DNA from: Nitratireductor sp.
GTDB lineage: Bacteria > Pseudomonadota > Alphaproteobacteria > Rhizobiales > Rhizobiaceae
DNA length: 53,034 nucleotides
NCBI GenBank assembly: GCA_020441665.1
Contig: JAGRLT010000026.1
Span: 1-53,034, forward strand
Direction: 5' to 3'
In this document: in pieces, positions 9,243-18,114 of the stretch
Layout: the number at the start of each line of letters is the position of its first letter
Position numbering within the stretch: position 1 is the stretch's first letter
The notes under the pieces: generated by a model
The model's database searches: none
What the model was told of the DNA's origin: nothing
The model's input: the letters and a program-made list of their open reading frames with translations, nothing else
Program-made: the position numbers and the translations under genes

Positions 9243-10610
9243 TTGTCAGAGTCTCGCTTCACCGAAGCGCTGGCCCGGTTCGTGGCGGCGCATGACCCTT
9301 TATCGCTGCCCGGCCCGGTCCGGGTTTCGGCCAGGCAGGCCATGGCGGACTGCATGGGGTGCGCCCTTGCCGGCGTCGGCGATCCCGCCGCGGAAATCGT
9401 CAGAAAGGCGGCATTGGACGAACCCGGCGGATGCACCGTCTGGGGCACGGCTCTTCGCGCCACGGCACGAAACGCGGCGCTGGTGAACGGGACGGCTGCC
9501 CATGCGCTCGCGCTCGATGACACCAACGAATCCATGCGGGGGCATCCTTCGGCCCCGATCGTTCCCGCGGTTTTCGCCGTCGGCGAGGAAATCGACGCTT
9601 CGGGCGAGAGCCTCGTCGCAGCCTATGCCGTCGGTGTCGAGGTCGCGGCAAAACTCGGACGGGCGGTCAATGATACGCACTCGGAACGCGGCTGGCACAC
9701 TACCATGACGCTCGGCACCGTGGGCGCGGCTTGCGCTGTCGCTCATCTGCTCAAGTTGGATGTTATCGAGACACGGCATGCGATCGGCATCGCCGCGACC
9801 ATGGCGGGCGGCATTCGCGCCAACTTCGGCACGATGACCAAGGCGCTTGGCCCCGGTCTGGCCGCGCAGAACGGCATCCTCGCCGCCCGGCTGGCAGGGC
9901 GCGGCTTCACCGCAAACCCGGAGGCGCTCGAAGCCCATGAGGGCTTCATGGCGCTCTTCGGCAAGGCCGACCACTCCCGACTGCGTGGCATTTTGGAGGC
10001 GCTTGCCTCGCCCTTCGAGCTGGACAGGCCCGGCCTCGTGTTCAAGACCTATCCCAACTGCTCCCTGCTCCACACCACGATCGACATGCTGCTGGACGGC
10101 GTGGAAGCCGGCGCGCTCGACCCCGCCAATATCCGCAAGCTTCGCATAGCGATCTCGCCGCGCCTCGAACGCATGCGCGTCAAAGGCCGGCCGGTGGCCC
10201 CGCTGCAGGCAAAATTCAGCGTGGAATATGCCGCCGCCTGCGCCCTGGTTCGCGGTTCCGTCAGCGCCGCAGACTTCACCGACGACGCGCTAGAAGACGC
10301 CGCCCTCGACGAGATGATGAGCAGGATCACGGTTACCGTCGGCGCCGGCTTCGGAGAGGACAATGGCGACCTTGCCGAAGTCTCGGTCGAGCGGCGTGAC
10401 GGTTCCACCTGGTTCCGGCGCCTCGCCAAGCCGCGCGGCCACATAACCAATCCGCTGCCCGAGGAAGCGCTGCGCACCAAATTCATCCAGAATGCGCGAG
10501 GCATCTGGCGGCAGGAACAGGCGCTTGCGGCATGGGACGCGCTGATGCGGATCGAAACGATGGGGTGCCGGGCGATATCGGCCGTTTTTCGGGCGCCCGT
10601 TTCCTCATAG
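9243..10610 (+). CDS. MmgE/PrpD family protein
   Basis: This 455-aa protein is of the 2-methylcitrate dehydratase / cis-aconitate decarboxylase / iminodisuccinate epimerase superfamily. The helical N-terminal domain includes DCMGCALAGVGDPAAEIV and the NGTAAHALALDDTNES motif (about residues 80-95), where the conserved His and Asp pair lies. GWHTTMTLGTVGAA and the KTYPNCSLLH motif follow. I choose a TTG start at 9243 because GGGAG lies 6 nt before it and it clears the previous stop; an ATG at 9168 would overlap the RraA-like gene by 47 nt. With the aldolase it suggests catabolism of a di- or tricarboxylic acid. Substrates in this family are diverse, so no reaction is assigned. Confidence 0.85.
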   Translation: MSESRFTEALARFVAAHDPLSLPGPVRVSARQAMADCMGCALAGVGDPAAEIVRKAALDEPGGCTVWGTALRATARNAALVNGTAAHALALDDTNESMRGHPSAPIVPAVFAVGEEIDASGESLVAAYAVGVEVAAKLGRAVNDTHSERGWHTTMTLGTVGAACAVAHLLKLDVIETRHAIGIAATMAGGIRANFGTMTKALGPGLAAQNGILAARLAGRGFTANPEALEAHEGFMALFGKADHSRLRGILEALASPFELDRPGLVFKTYPNCSLLHTTIDMLLDGVEAGALDPANIRKLRIAISPRLERMRVKGRPVAPLQAKFSVEYAAACALVRGSVSAADFTDDALEDAALDEMMSRITVTVGAGFGEDNGDLAEVSVERRDGSTWFRRLAKPRGHITNPLPEEALRTKFIQNARGIWRQEQALAAWDALMRIETMGCRAISAVFRAPVSS

Positions 10611-10656
10611 CGGTACGGAACGACGCTGCGATCCGCGCGCCGGGAAACGCGTGGTC

Positions 10657-11463
10657 CTATCCCTCGATCAGGCGGGCGGTGATCGCACTGTCAGGGTCTT
10701 TCAGACCTTCGATGACGGAGAAATGGTGGTGGATGCCATCCGCATAGGACGCGGTGGCGACGTCGAAGCCTTGCCAGGCGATATCCATCAGCTGCGCCTG
10801 GCGGATGAATTCCGGCCTTTCACCCCCACCGACCCATGCGACAAGGCGCGTACCCGGACGCGGCTCCAACAGCGCGGGGCTTTCCGAGCGGGCTTCCGCC
10901 AGATCCAGCCGCAACGTGTCGTTCATCGCGGTCCGCATCAGCGGACGCAGGTCGTGAAGGCCGCTGATGGACAAGACGTGCTCGATCCGGTCCGCAAAGG
11001 CGAGTTCCAGATCGGCGCAGGCCATTCGCGCCACCAGATGCCCGCCGGCGGAATGGCCGGAAAGCCGGATCGGCCCGGCCACGCGTTCGGCGGCGACGGC
11101 AATGGCCGCGGCGATTTCGCGGGTAATGTCGGTTATGCGGGCGGCGGGGGTCAGCGTGTAGCCGGGCAGGGCAACCGCCCATCCCCGCGCCCGCGCGCCT
11201 TCGGCAAACTGTGTCCAGTCGGACTTGCAGAGCCGCATCCAGTAGCCACCATGGACAAAGACCGCGAGCCCAATGGGCCTGCCTTCGGGCCAGACGATAT
11301 CGAGCTTCTGGCGCGCGCCTTCACCATAGGCGATATCCTCCTCGACCTTCACGCCACTGGCGCGATAGCGGGCCGCTTCGGCGGCCCAATGGGCGGGCAT
11401 TTCCGCCGAACCTGAAACATGAGCCATATTGGCGTAGGCGTCGTCCCAGTCCTTCATTGTCAT
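10657..11463 (-). CDS. alpha/beta hydrolase (esterase / kynurenine-formamidase-like)
   Basis: This 268-aa cytosolic serine hydrolase has the oxyanion-hole motif HGGYW (about residues 69-73), the nucleophile elbow GHSAGGH (about 131-137) and a C-terminal catalytic histidine in the HHHFSV segment (about 248-253). The HGGYW form is shared by arylformamidase-type hydrolases and carboxylesterases. The start at 11463 is set by GGAGG 7 nt upstream. It lies 195 nt downstream of the FMO gene on the same strand, so it may hydrolyse the ester or amide product of that oxygenase. Its 3' end converges with the PrpD-family gene. Confidence 0.82.
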   Translation of the reverse strand: MTMKDWDDAYANMAHVSGSAEMPAHWAAEAARYRASGVKVEEDIAYGEGARQKLDIVWPEGRPIGLAVFVHGGYWMRLCKSDWTQFAEGARARGWAVALPGYTLTPAARITDITREIAAAIAVAAERVAGPIRLSGHSAGGHLVARMACADLELAFADRIEHVLSISGLHDLRPLMRTAMNDTLRLDLAEARSESPALLEPRPGTRLVAWVGGGERPEFIRQAQLMDIAWQGFDVATASYADGIHHHFSVIEGLKDPDSAITARLIEG

Positions 11464-11658
11464 TCCTGCGCCTCCGGCGGTAAAAAATCTGCACATCACG
11501 CCCGGCCGAAACCTCGGCTACGGCTTTCACATCCCGCATGTCGCGGCCTTCCTCGAACACTCCTCCAGCTTGCCAGCGGGAGAACTCCAGAACAAGGCCC
11601 GAGCGGCTTGTCGGATGGAGGGAGAGCGGCGCGGACGGCCGGCCTCCGAACTGGTCGA
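11464..11658 (-). other. intergenic region with a protein-like open frame
   Basis: This 195-nt gap separates the FMO stop from the hydrolase start. It provides the hydrolase ribosome site near 11471-11475. On the minus strand one frame reads without stops and looks protein-like (including GGVFEEGRDMRDVKAVAEV), but it runs into the hydrolase gene in the wrong frame and has no good start. It may be a gene remnant or chance coding in GC-rich DNA. No terminator is evident. Confidence 0.25.
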
Positions 11659-13146
11659 TCAGCCTGCCTGATATTGCGGGCAGGAAGCGAGGAACTCGCC
11701 ATAGGCCCTGTGGTCGGGATAGCTGAACTGTTCGGCCAGGGGGTTGGAACGCTTGCGCCTGGCTGCCCCCATATCGGCCAGAAGCTCATCGAAATGCTTG
11801 AAGTGGAAGGGGGCCGAACACAGGCCGCCATAGATCTTGGCGGCCGGGCGTTCGGTGCGTTTCCAGTTCAGCATCATCTCGATGTTCTCGTTCATCTGCG
11901 CCGCGCTCGGCTGATCGGCCAGTTGACCATCGGCATAGCGCACCAGCCAGTTGGCGATCATCTCGGCCGAAAGCACCGTGCAGAACGACGAGTTGAAGCC
12001 GACAAAGCCCATATCGGGCAGATCGGGATTCACCGACAGGCGATAGACACGGTACTGGCCGTCCGGTTCGACGAGCTTTTCCTGGTAAGGCTGCGGCAGA
12101 TAGGGCACGCCCAGTTTCCAGCCCACGGCGAGGATGGAGACATCGGCCTCGACCTTCTGACCACCGGTCATCTGGATCGTCTTGCCGTCATAGCGGTCGA
12201 AGGTGCCCTGAATGTTCTTGATCCTGCCGGCCTTGAGCGCCTCGAAAAGACCGGGCGTGACGATGGGCACCGAACAGGACACGTCCTTTTCAATCGGTAT
12301 TTTCGGCACCATACCGTATTTCTTCAGACCCAGTTGCGCCTTGAGCAGGGTTTCGAGCCCGCGGAAATTGGCCCAGACCAGCGGCTTGAAGAGGGCGGCA
12401 AGGGCGCGTGAAACCCCGCTCCTGCCCCAGGCGTTGAACTGCTGCTCCTGCGCCCGCATGTAGAGCAGCCGCTTGAAGTTGATCCCGCCGACGAAGTAGG
12501 GGATGCGCCAGACCGGCTCGAGATAGACCCAGTGAACCGATCGCGCGCCGTTATTGGCGGCGTTCACCGCGATGTCGGTGGCGGATTTCGACCCGCCGAG
12601 AACGACCACGCGCTTGTCCTTGACGATGGAGGGGTCGGTGTATTCGCACGAATGCATCACCTGTCCGCCGGCGGCCTCGAAGGCGTCCTGGCCGGGATGG
12701 GTGATGATGTTCTTGTCCGAAAACTGCCCCGAGCCGATGACGACGAAGTCGAAATCCTCGGTCCAGTTGTGGCTGCCGGCCTCCAGCGACAGGGTCCAGC
12801 CCGGCTTGCCATCGGCGCGGCGCTCCATGGAGCGCACATTGGTGTTGAGCTGGAACAGCCGGTGCAGTTTATGCTTGGCCGCATAGGAATGCAGATAGGC
12901 GTGCACCTGCGGACCCTTGGGCCATTCGGGATAATCCTCGGGCATCGGATGGTCGGTATAGCAATACAGATCCTTTGGCGACTGGGTCTGGACGTCCGGA
13001 TAGGAGCGGCTGAGTTCCCAGACGCCGCCGAAATCATGGCTGCGCTCGAACCCGACCACGCGATGGCCGCGTTCATCGAAGGCCTTGGCGGCGGCAAGGC
13101 CGGAAACACCGCCGCCGATGACGGCCACTTTCTTGCGGTTGACCAT
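11659..13146 (-). CDS. flavin-containing monooxygenase (FMO / Baeyer-Villiger type)
   Basis: This 495-aa class B flavin monooxygenase uses FAD and NADPH to insert one oxygen atom into a ketone, amine or sulfur centre. Motifs in order: the FAD Rossmann loop GGGVSGLAAA (about residues 10-19), the FGGVWELS segment (about 38-45), a degenerate FMO-type motif around GGQVMHSCEY (about 158-167), the second Rossmann motif GGSKSATDIA (about 181-190) for NADPH, and the late ILAVGWKLG strand. The start at 13146 follows AAGGAGG 5 nt upstream. It lies 10 nt after the cupin gene, in one transcription unit divergent from the AraC regulator. Ketone to ester oxidation followed by the downstream hydrolase is a plausible sequence. 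Confidence 0.88.
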   Translation of the reverse strand: MVNRKKVAVIGGGVSGLAAAKAFDERGHRVVGFERSHDFGGVWELSRSYPDVQTQSPKDLYCYTDHPMPEDYPEWPKGPQVHAYLHSYAAKHKLHRLFQLNTNVRSMERRADGKPGWTLSLEAGSHNWTEDFDFVVIGSGQFSDKNIITHPGQDAFEAAGGQVMHSCEYTDPSIVKDKRVVVLGGSKSATDIAVNAANNGARSVHWVYLEPVWRIPYFVGGINFKRLLYMRAQEQQFNAWGRSGVSRALAALFKPLVWANFRGLETLLKAQLGLKKYGMVPKIPIEKDVSCSVPIVTPGLFEALKAGRIKNIQGTFDRYDGKTIQMTGGQKVEADVSILAVGWKLGVPYLPQPYQEKLVEPDGQYRVYRLSVNPDLPDMGFVGFNSSFCTVLSAEMIANWLVRYADGQLADQPSAAQMNENIEMMLNWKRTERPAAKIYGGLCSAPFHFKHFDELLADMGAARRKRSNPLAEQFSYPDHRAYGEFLASCPQYQAG

Positions 13147-13156
13147 GGCAGCCTCC

Positions 13157-13615
13157 TTAACCGGCATCCGGCGGCGGCGGCAGGAAATCGACCTCGTGAA
13201 GCGCCGACAGCCGCACCAGTTCGGCCGGGTCGGTCACGCCATCGAGCGCGCCGAACAGATCGAACAGCTTGCGCGAGGGCGCGACGCCGAAGACGCAGGT
13301 CGCTTCCGCGCCGGAGCGGTTGAAGATGCCATGGGACTTGCCCATCGGCATCCGCACGACGTCGCCCGGGCCGGCCTTGTGGGTGGTGACCCGGCCCGCG
13401 TCATGGCCGAACTCGACCTCGAGATTGCCGCTCAGCATCGTGATCCATTCGTCCTGGGTCGGGTGAATATGCGGCGGAACGAAGGTTCCGTTGGGAATAA
13501 GGGCGTGCCAGACAAAGGCATTCTGGCTGTGAAGTTTCGGGGTGTAGATGTGACCGACCACATTCCACGCCCGATCACCTATACGCCCGTCGGCCGGGGT
13601 CACTCCGTAATCCAT
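13157..13615 (-). CDS. cupin protein, paralogue 1
   Basis: This 152-aa single-domain cupin has both motifs intact: PPHIHPTQDEW (metal ligands His, His, Glu) and GDVVRMPMGKSHGIFN (fourth ligand His). It is therefore a competent metal-binding beta-barrel that could be a dioxygenase, isomerase or hydrolase. The tail VDFLPPP is shared with two paralogues at 20590 and 21111. The start at 13615 (MDYGVT) has GGAG-type sequence just upstream; an ATG at 13630 is an alternative. It is the first gene of the cupin-FMO unit and faces the AraC gene across 123 nt. No reaction can be assigned from sequence. Confidence 0.85.
   Translation of the reverse strand: MDYGVTPADGRIGDRAWNVVGHIYTPKLHSQNAFVWHALIPNGTFVPPHIHPTQDEWITMLSGNLEVEFGHDAGRVTTHKAGPGDVVRMPMGKSHGIFNRSGAEATCVFGVAPSRKLFDLFGALDGVTDPAELVRLSALHEVDFLPPPPDAG
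13188..13237 (+). repeat. 50-nt exact repeat shared with cupin paralogue 3 (copy A)
   Basis: This stretch near the 3' end of cupin 1 is identical, base for base, to 21136-21185 in cupin 3. One mismatch separates it from a further identical stretch on its left. It encodes the shared C-terminal segment; the rest of the two genes has diverged clearly. Confidence 0.85.
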
Positions 13616-13738
13616 GCTCCGTTCTCCCATTCGGTTGTGATTTGCCGAGTGTGCCGCATGGCGCGGAAAAACTTTATCCGGTTTGCGAGTCAAAATTCTT
13701 TAGGCTTGAAATATCTCCGGCATGCGCTAGGCTTGGGC
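13616..13738. promoter_or_regulatory. divergent promoter region between cupin 1 and AraC regulator
   Basis: This 123-nt region separates the divergent starts. It is AT-richer than its surroundings around 13670-13715. On the minus strand a TTGACT hexamer precedes a poor -10, as expected of an activator-dependent promoter. The AraC-type protein is the likely activator; no perfect dyad was found. Confidence 0.4.
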
Positions 13739-14713
13739 ATGGGCCTGCACGACACATTGCTTGGCGCGCACAGGGTGCTGCATACGCGAGATCTGGACGA
13801 GGCTCGCCAGGCCGTGGCGCGCCGGTATTGCGACCACCGGCTCGATCTGGTGGCGGGCAACAGCCTTGAGGTCACCCACCGCCATGCGCGCGGCGCGCAT
13901 GTTTCCCTGAACGTGCTGAGCTATGGTGCCGATGTCGCGATCGATCCCGGTGAACTCAAGGATTTCTATCTTCTGCAACTGCCGCTTCGCGGCAGTGCGA
14001 AAATCAGCCATCGCGGGGAAGACGTCGATGCAAACCCGCAATGCGGCACACTTTTGAACCCGGACAGGCCGACGCGAATGCTGTGGCGGGGGGATTGCCT
14101 GAAACTCATGGTTCAGATCGACGCCGCCTTTCTCACGGAAGTCGCCATCGATGCCTGCGGCGCCGCGCTTCCCGGCCCGGTCCGCTTCGACCCGAAGGTC
14201 GATCTGGCGCGCGAGGCCGGGCAGCGATTGCTCACGCTGGCGCTCGCCGCCGCCCGTGTGGTGGGAGACAGGCCAGGGCAGCCCGGTTCACAGGGACTGC
14301 CACAACTGGCGCTGGAGCGCCAGCTGGCCGCCGCCATGCTGGAGGCTCAGCCGAGCAATATCTCGCACCTGATCGATCGCGCGGCAAGGACGGGCATTTG
14401 CACCCGATCCGTGCGCCGCGCCATCGCATTTGTTCAGGAACGCCATCACGAAGACATCTGCCTCGATGATATCGCCCTTGCCGCCGGCCTGCATCGGCGC
14501 ACCCTGCAGACCGCCTTTCAGCAGCATATGGGCGTCACGCCCATGCAGTATCTTAGAGACGTGCGTCTGGATCACGCACGGTTTCATCTTCTGCGCCGGC
14601 ACAACCGCGCGAGCGTGGGCGAGATCGCCTATGATTGCGGCTACAGCCATCTGGGCCGCTTCTCGCGCGATTTCCGCGCGCGCTTCGGCGAGTCCCCCCG
14701 CGAGGTCAGGTAG
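13739..14713 (+). CDS. AraC family transcriptional regulator
   Basis: This 324-aa regulator has a beta-barrel effector-binding domain in its first two thirds (about residues 20-200, AraC-binding-like type 2). The C-terminal double helix-turn-helix (about 222-322) contains DICLDDIALAAGLHRRTLQT (first HTH) and GEIAYDCGYSHLGRFSRDFR with the final FGESPREVR (second HTH). The start at 13739 is the first ATG that leaves the divergent promoter free; the ribosome site is weak. It probably activates the cupin-FMO unit and perhaps the Liv/PhzS-like operon that converges on its 3' end, 27 nt away. The effector is unknown. Confidence 0.88.
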   Translation: MGLHDTLLGAHRVLHTRDLDEARQAVARRYCDHRLDLVAGNSLEVTHRHARGAHVSLNVLSYGADVAIDPGELKDFYLLQLPLRGSAKISHRGEDVDANPQCGTLLNPDRPTRMLWRGDCLKLMVQIDAAFLTEVAIDACGAALPGPVRFDPKVDLAREAGQRLLTLALAAARVVGDRPGQPGSQGLPQLALERQLAAAMLEAQPSNISHLIDRAARTGICTRSVRRAIAFVQERHHEDICLDDIALAAGLHRRTLQTAFQQHMGVTPMQYLRDVRLDHARFHLLRRHNRASVGEIAYDCGYSHLGRFSRDFRARFGESPREVR

Positions 14714-14739
14714 CCCGGCGCCTCGGGCGCAGCGGCATC

Positions 14740-15437
<698 letters not shown>

Positions 15438-15441
<4 letters not shown>

Positions 15442-16184
15442 TCGAAGTCCTCGCCCAGATAGGCGGCTCGCGCCGCCGGATCGTTCCGGACCTCATCGGG
15501 CGTGCCCCGCGCGACGACCACGCCATCGACCAGAACCGTGACGGCATCGGCAAGGCGGAAGATCGCATCCATGTCGTGCTCGACGAGCAGCATCGGGATC
15601 TCGCGCCGCAGATCGGCCAGAATGTCGGTGAGCCGTTCGCTTTCCACTCGGCCAAGTCCGGCCATCGGTTCGTCGAGCAACAGGAATTTCGGTCCACCGG
15701 CAAGCGCGATGCCCAGTTCGAGCAGACGGCGCTCGCCATGCGAGAGATCGGCGGCCAATATTCCGGCACGATCGGCAAGCCCCACCCGCGCCAGAATGTC
15801 GGATGCTTTCCGGTTCAACCCGGTTTCAGCGGCAGCGCGTCCGAAGAAACGCATCGACGAGCCGGCCTTGGCCTGCGCGGCGAGCGCGACGTTTTCCAGT
15901 ACCGAGAAGCTCGCAAGGGTCGAACTGATCTGGAAGGTCCGCCCGAGGCCCGCCTGGGCCCGGCGCCACATTGGAAACGCCGTGATGTCCTGCCCGTCAA
16001 GCCGTATCCGGCCCGCATCCGGCGTCAGCACACCCGATATCTGGTGGATCAGCGTGGTCTTGCCCGCACCGTTGGGCCCGATCAGCGCATGGCACTTCTT
16101 GGCCTCAACCGACAGGGATACGTTCTGGCTGACCCGGACGGCACCGAAACTTTTGGACAGGTTTTGGATATCCAGAACGCTCAT
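15438..16184 (-). CDS. branched-chain-type ABC transporter ATPase, LivG-like
   Basis: This 248-aa ATPase is the partner of LivF. Walker A is GPNGAGKTT (about residues 36-44), the LivG-type Q-loop region is GLGRTFQIS (about 83-91), the signature variant is LSHGERRLLELGIAL (about 144-158), and Walker B is FLLLDEPMAGLG. The start at 16184 overlaps the LivM stop by 4 nt. A longer frame upstream lies inside livM and is rejected. Both ATPases, both permeases and the binding protein are present, so the importer is complete. Confidence 0.93.
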
Positions 16185-17134
16185 GCCGCCCGCCTGCCCT
16201 GCCCCGGAGTCAGGAGCGTGTTCAGCCCGCCCTTGGCAAAGAGCACCACAAGCACCAGGAGCGGACCGTATATCAGCCGCCATTCGGGCAGTATCGCGCC
16301 CAGAAGCTCCTGCACGATGACAATGAAAAAGGCGCCCAGGATCGTGCCGTTGCGGCTGCCGATGCCCCCGATCACCAGAATGACCAGAAGATCGCCCGAA
16401 TGCTGCCAGGTGGCCAGCGAAGGGCTGACGAATTCGTTCTGCTGGGCGGTCAGCAGGCCGGCAATGCTGGCGATCATGCCGGCGATCACATAGGCGGTCA
16501 GCCGATAGCGGAACACCGAAAAGCCCATCACCTCGGCCCGTTCGGCATTGTCGCGCGCGCCGCGCAGAACCCGGCCGAAGCGCGCATGGGTGATGCGGTG
16601 CAGGAGCCACCATGTCGCCAGCAGAACTCCCAGGATCACGAAATAAAGCTGGCCGGAATTCTGCACCACCTTGCTGCCGAAAAGGGTTGCCAGCGACCAC
16701 AGCGTCAGCCCGTCATCGCCGCCATAGCCGGCCAGCGAGGTCAGCGTGAAATAGGCCATCTGGCCGAATGCCAGCGTGATCATCAGGAAATAGATCCCCG
16801 ATGTACGCAGCGCCAGCGCCCCGGTGACCAGCGCGAACAGGCCCGAAACGACGAGCGCGATCACCATCAGCGCGAGGATGTTGTCGATGCCCGACTCCAG
16901 CCCGATGGCCAGAGAATAGGCCCCGAGGCCGACAAAGGCCGAATGACCGAGGCTGATCATGCCGCCCTGGCCGACGATCAGATCGAGCGACAGCGCGGCG
17001 ATGGCCAGCAGCATCGCCTTCATCAGGAGACCCGTCATATAGCCGAGGCCCAGCGCCTCGAGCAGCGGCGGAGCAATCAGCAGCAGCACGAAGATCACTC
17101 CGGCTGTCAGCAGTTCGGCATTGCGGGCGCTCAT
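16181..17134 (-). CDS. branched-chain-type ABC permease, LivM-like
   Basis: This 317-aa inner-membrane permease has about eight to ten hydrophobic segments. The DLIVGQGGMISLGHSAFVGL signature (about residues 51-70) and the RVLRGARDNAERAEVMGFSV coupling loop (about 185-204) are typical of LivM. It overlaps LivH by 4 nt and LivG by 4 nt, giving a tightly coupled series. It forms the translocation channel with LivH. Confidence 0.93.
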   Translation of the reverse strand: MSARNAELLTAGVIFVLLLIAPPLLEALGLGYMTGLLMKAMLLAIAALSLDLIVGQGGMISLGHSAFVGLGAYSLAIGLESGIDNILALMVIALVVSGLFALVTGALALRTSGIYFLMITLAFGQMAYFTLTSLAGYGGDDGLTLWSLATLFGSKVVQNSGQLYFVILGVLLATWWLLHRITHARFGRVLRGARDNAERAEVMGFSVFRYRLTAYVIAGMIASIAGLLTAQQNEFVSPSLATWQHSGDLLVILVIGGIGSRNGTILGAFFIVIVQELLGAILPEWRLIYGPLLVLVVLFAKGGLNTLLTPGQGRRAA

Positions 17135-18057
17135 GCTGTACCCTTTGCGGGCAAGAGCCCCTGCGGTCGGAAGATCAGGATGGCGGCCATGAGAATGTAG
17201 ATCAGCATGGACGCCAGGGCCGGGCCGATCTGGTTCGACATGGACGGGCTGAAGACAAAGCCGGTCATTTCGGTCGCCAGCGAGCGCCCCAGCGTATCGA
17301 TCAGGCCGACCAGCAGCGCCGCCACGAAGGCACCGCGAATCGAGCCGATGCCGCCGATGATGATGACGACGAATGCGACGATCAGGATATTGTCTCCCAT
17401 CCCCGGTTCAATGGCGAAGATCGGCGCGGCGATGACGCCGGCAAAGCCCGCAAGCATCGCACCGACCCCGAAGACGATCATGAAAAGCCGTTCGATGTTC
17501 ACACCCAGCGCATTGACCATCTCGGGCGTGGTTGCCCCGGCACGGACCAGCATGCCGACACGGGTGTGGCTGACAATCCCGTAGAGCAGCGCAGCCACCA
17601 GAAGCCCGACGCCGATGATCGCCAGCCTGTAGACCGGATAGTTCAACTCGGGCGTCAGCGGGATGGAGCCGTCGAGCAGGGCCGGCACCGGGATCGAGAG
17701 CGTCGCCGCGCCGAACAGAACCTTCGCCAGTTCGTTCAGGAAGATGATGATCCCGAAGGTCGCCAGCACCTGATCGAGGTGATTGCGGGTGTAAAGATGA
17801 CGGAATACGAAATGCTCCAGCGCAAGACCGAAGACCAGGGCCGCAACCATCGCCAGAAGCGCGGCAATCCAGAAATTTCCCGTCAGGTTCAGGAAGGCGA
17901 AGGCGAGATAGGCCCCCACCATGTAGAGCACGCCATGGGCCAGGTTGATGAACCCCATCACTCCGAAGACCAGTGTCAGCCCTGCGGCGATGAGAAACAG
18001 CATGGTGCCATACTGAAGCCCGTTGAGGCACTGGATCAGGAGAAGCGTGAACGACAT
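17131..18057 (-). CDS. branched-chain-type ABC permease, LivH-like
   Basis: This 308-aa permease opens LIQCLNGLQYGTMLFLIAAG (from about residue 7), followed by GFINLAHGVLYMVGAY and GLALEHFVFRHLY, all characteristic of LivH. The membrane segments run the full length, and the coupling region is near GVNIERLFMIVFGVG (about 187-201). It follows the binding-protein gene by 57 nt and overlaps LivM by 4 nt. Confidence 0.93.
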   Translation of the reverse strand: MSFTLLLIQCLNGLQYGTMLFLIAAGLTLVFGVMGFINLAHGVLYMVGAYLAFAFLNLTGNFWIAALLAMVAALVFGLALEHFVFRHLYTRNHLDQVLATFGIIIFLNELAKVLFGAATLSIPVPALLDGSIPLTPELNYPVYRLAIIGVGLLVAALLYGIVSHTRVGMLVRAGATTPEMVNALGVNIERLFMIVFGVGAMLAGFAGVIAAPIFAIEPGMGDNILIVAFVVIIIGGIGSIRGAFVAALLVGLIDTLGRSLATEMTGFVFSPSMSNQIGPALASMLIYILMAAILIFRPQGLLPAKGTA

Positions 18058-18114
18058 GGGTGATCTCTATGACAGCGCCCGCCCGCCCCGAACATCGGGG
18101 CGGGCGGATCGGTC

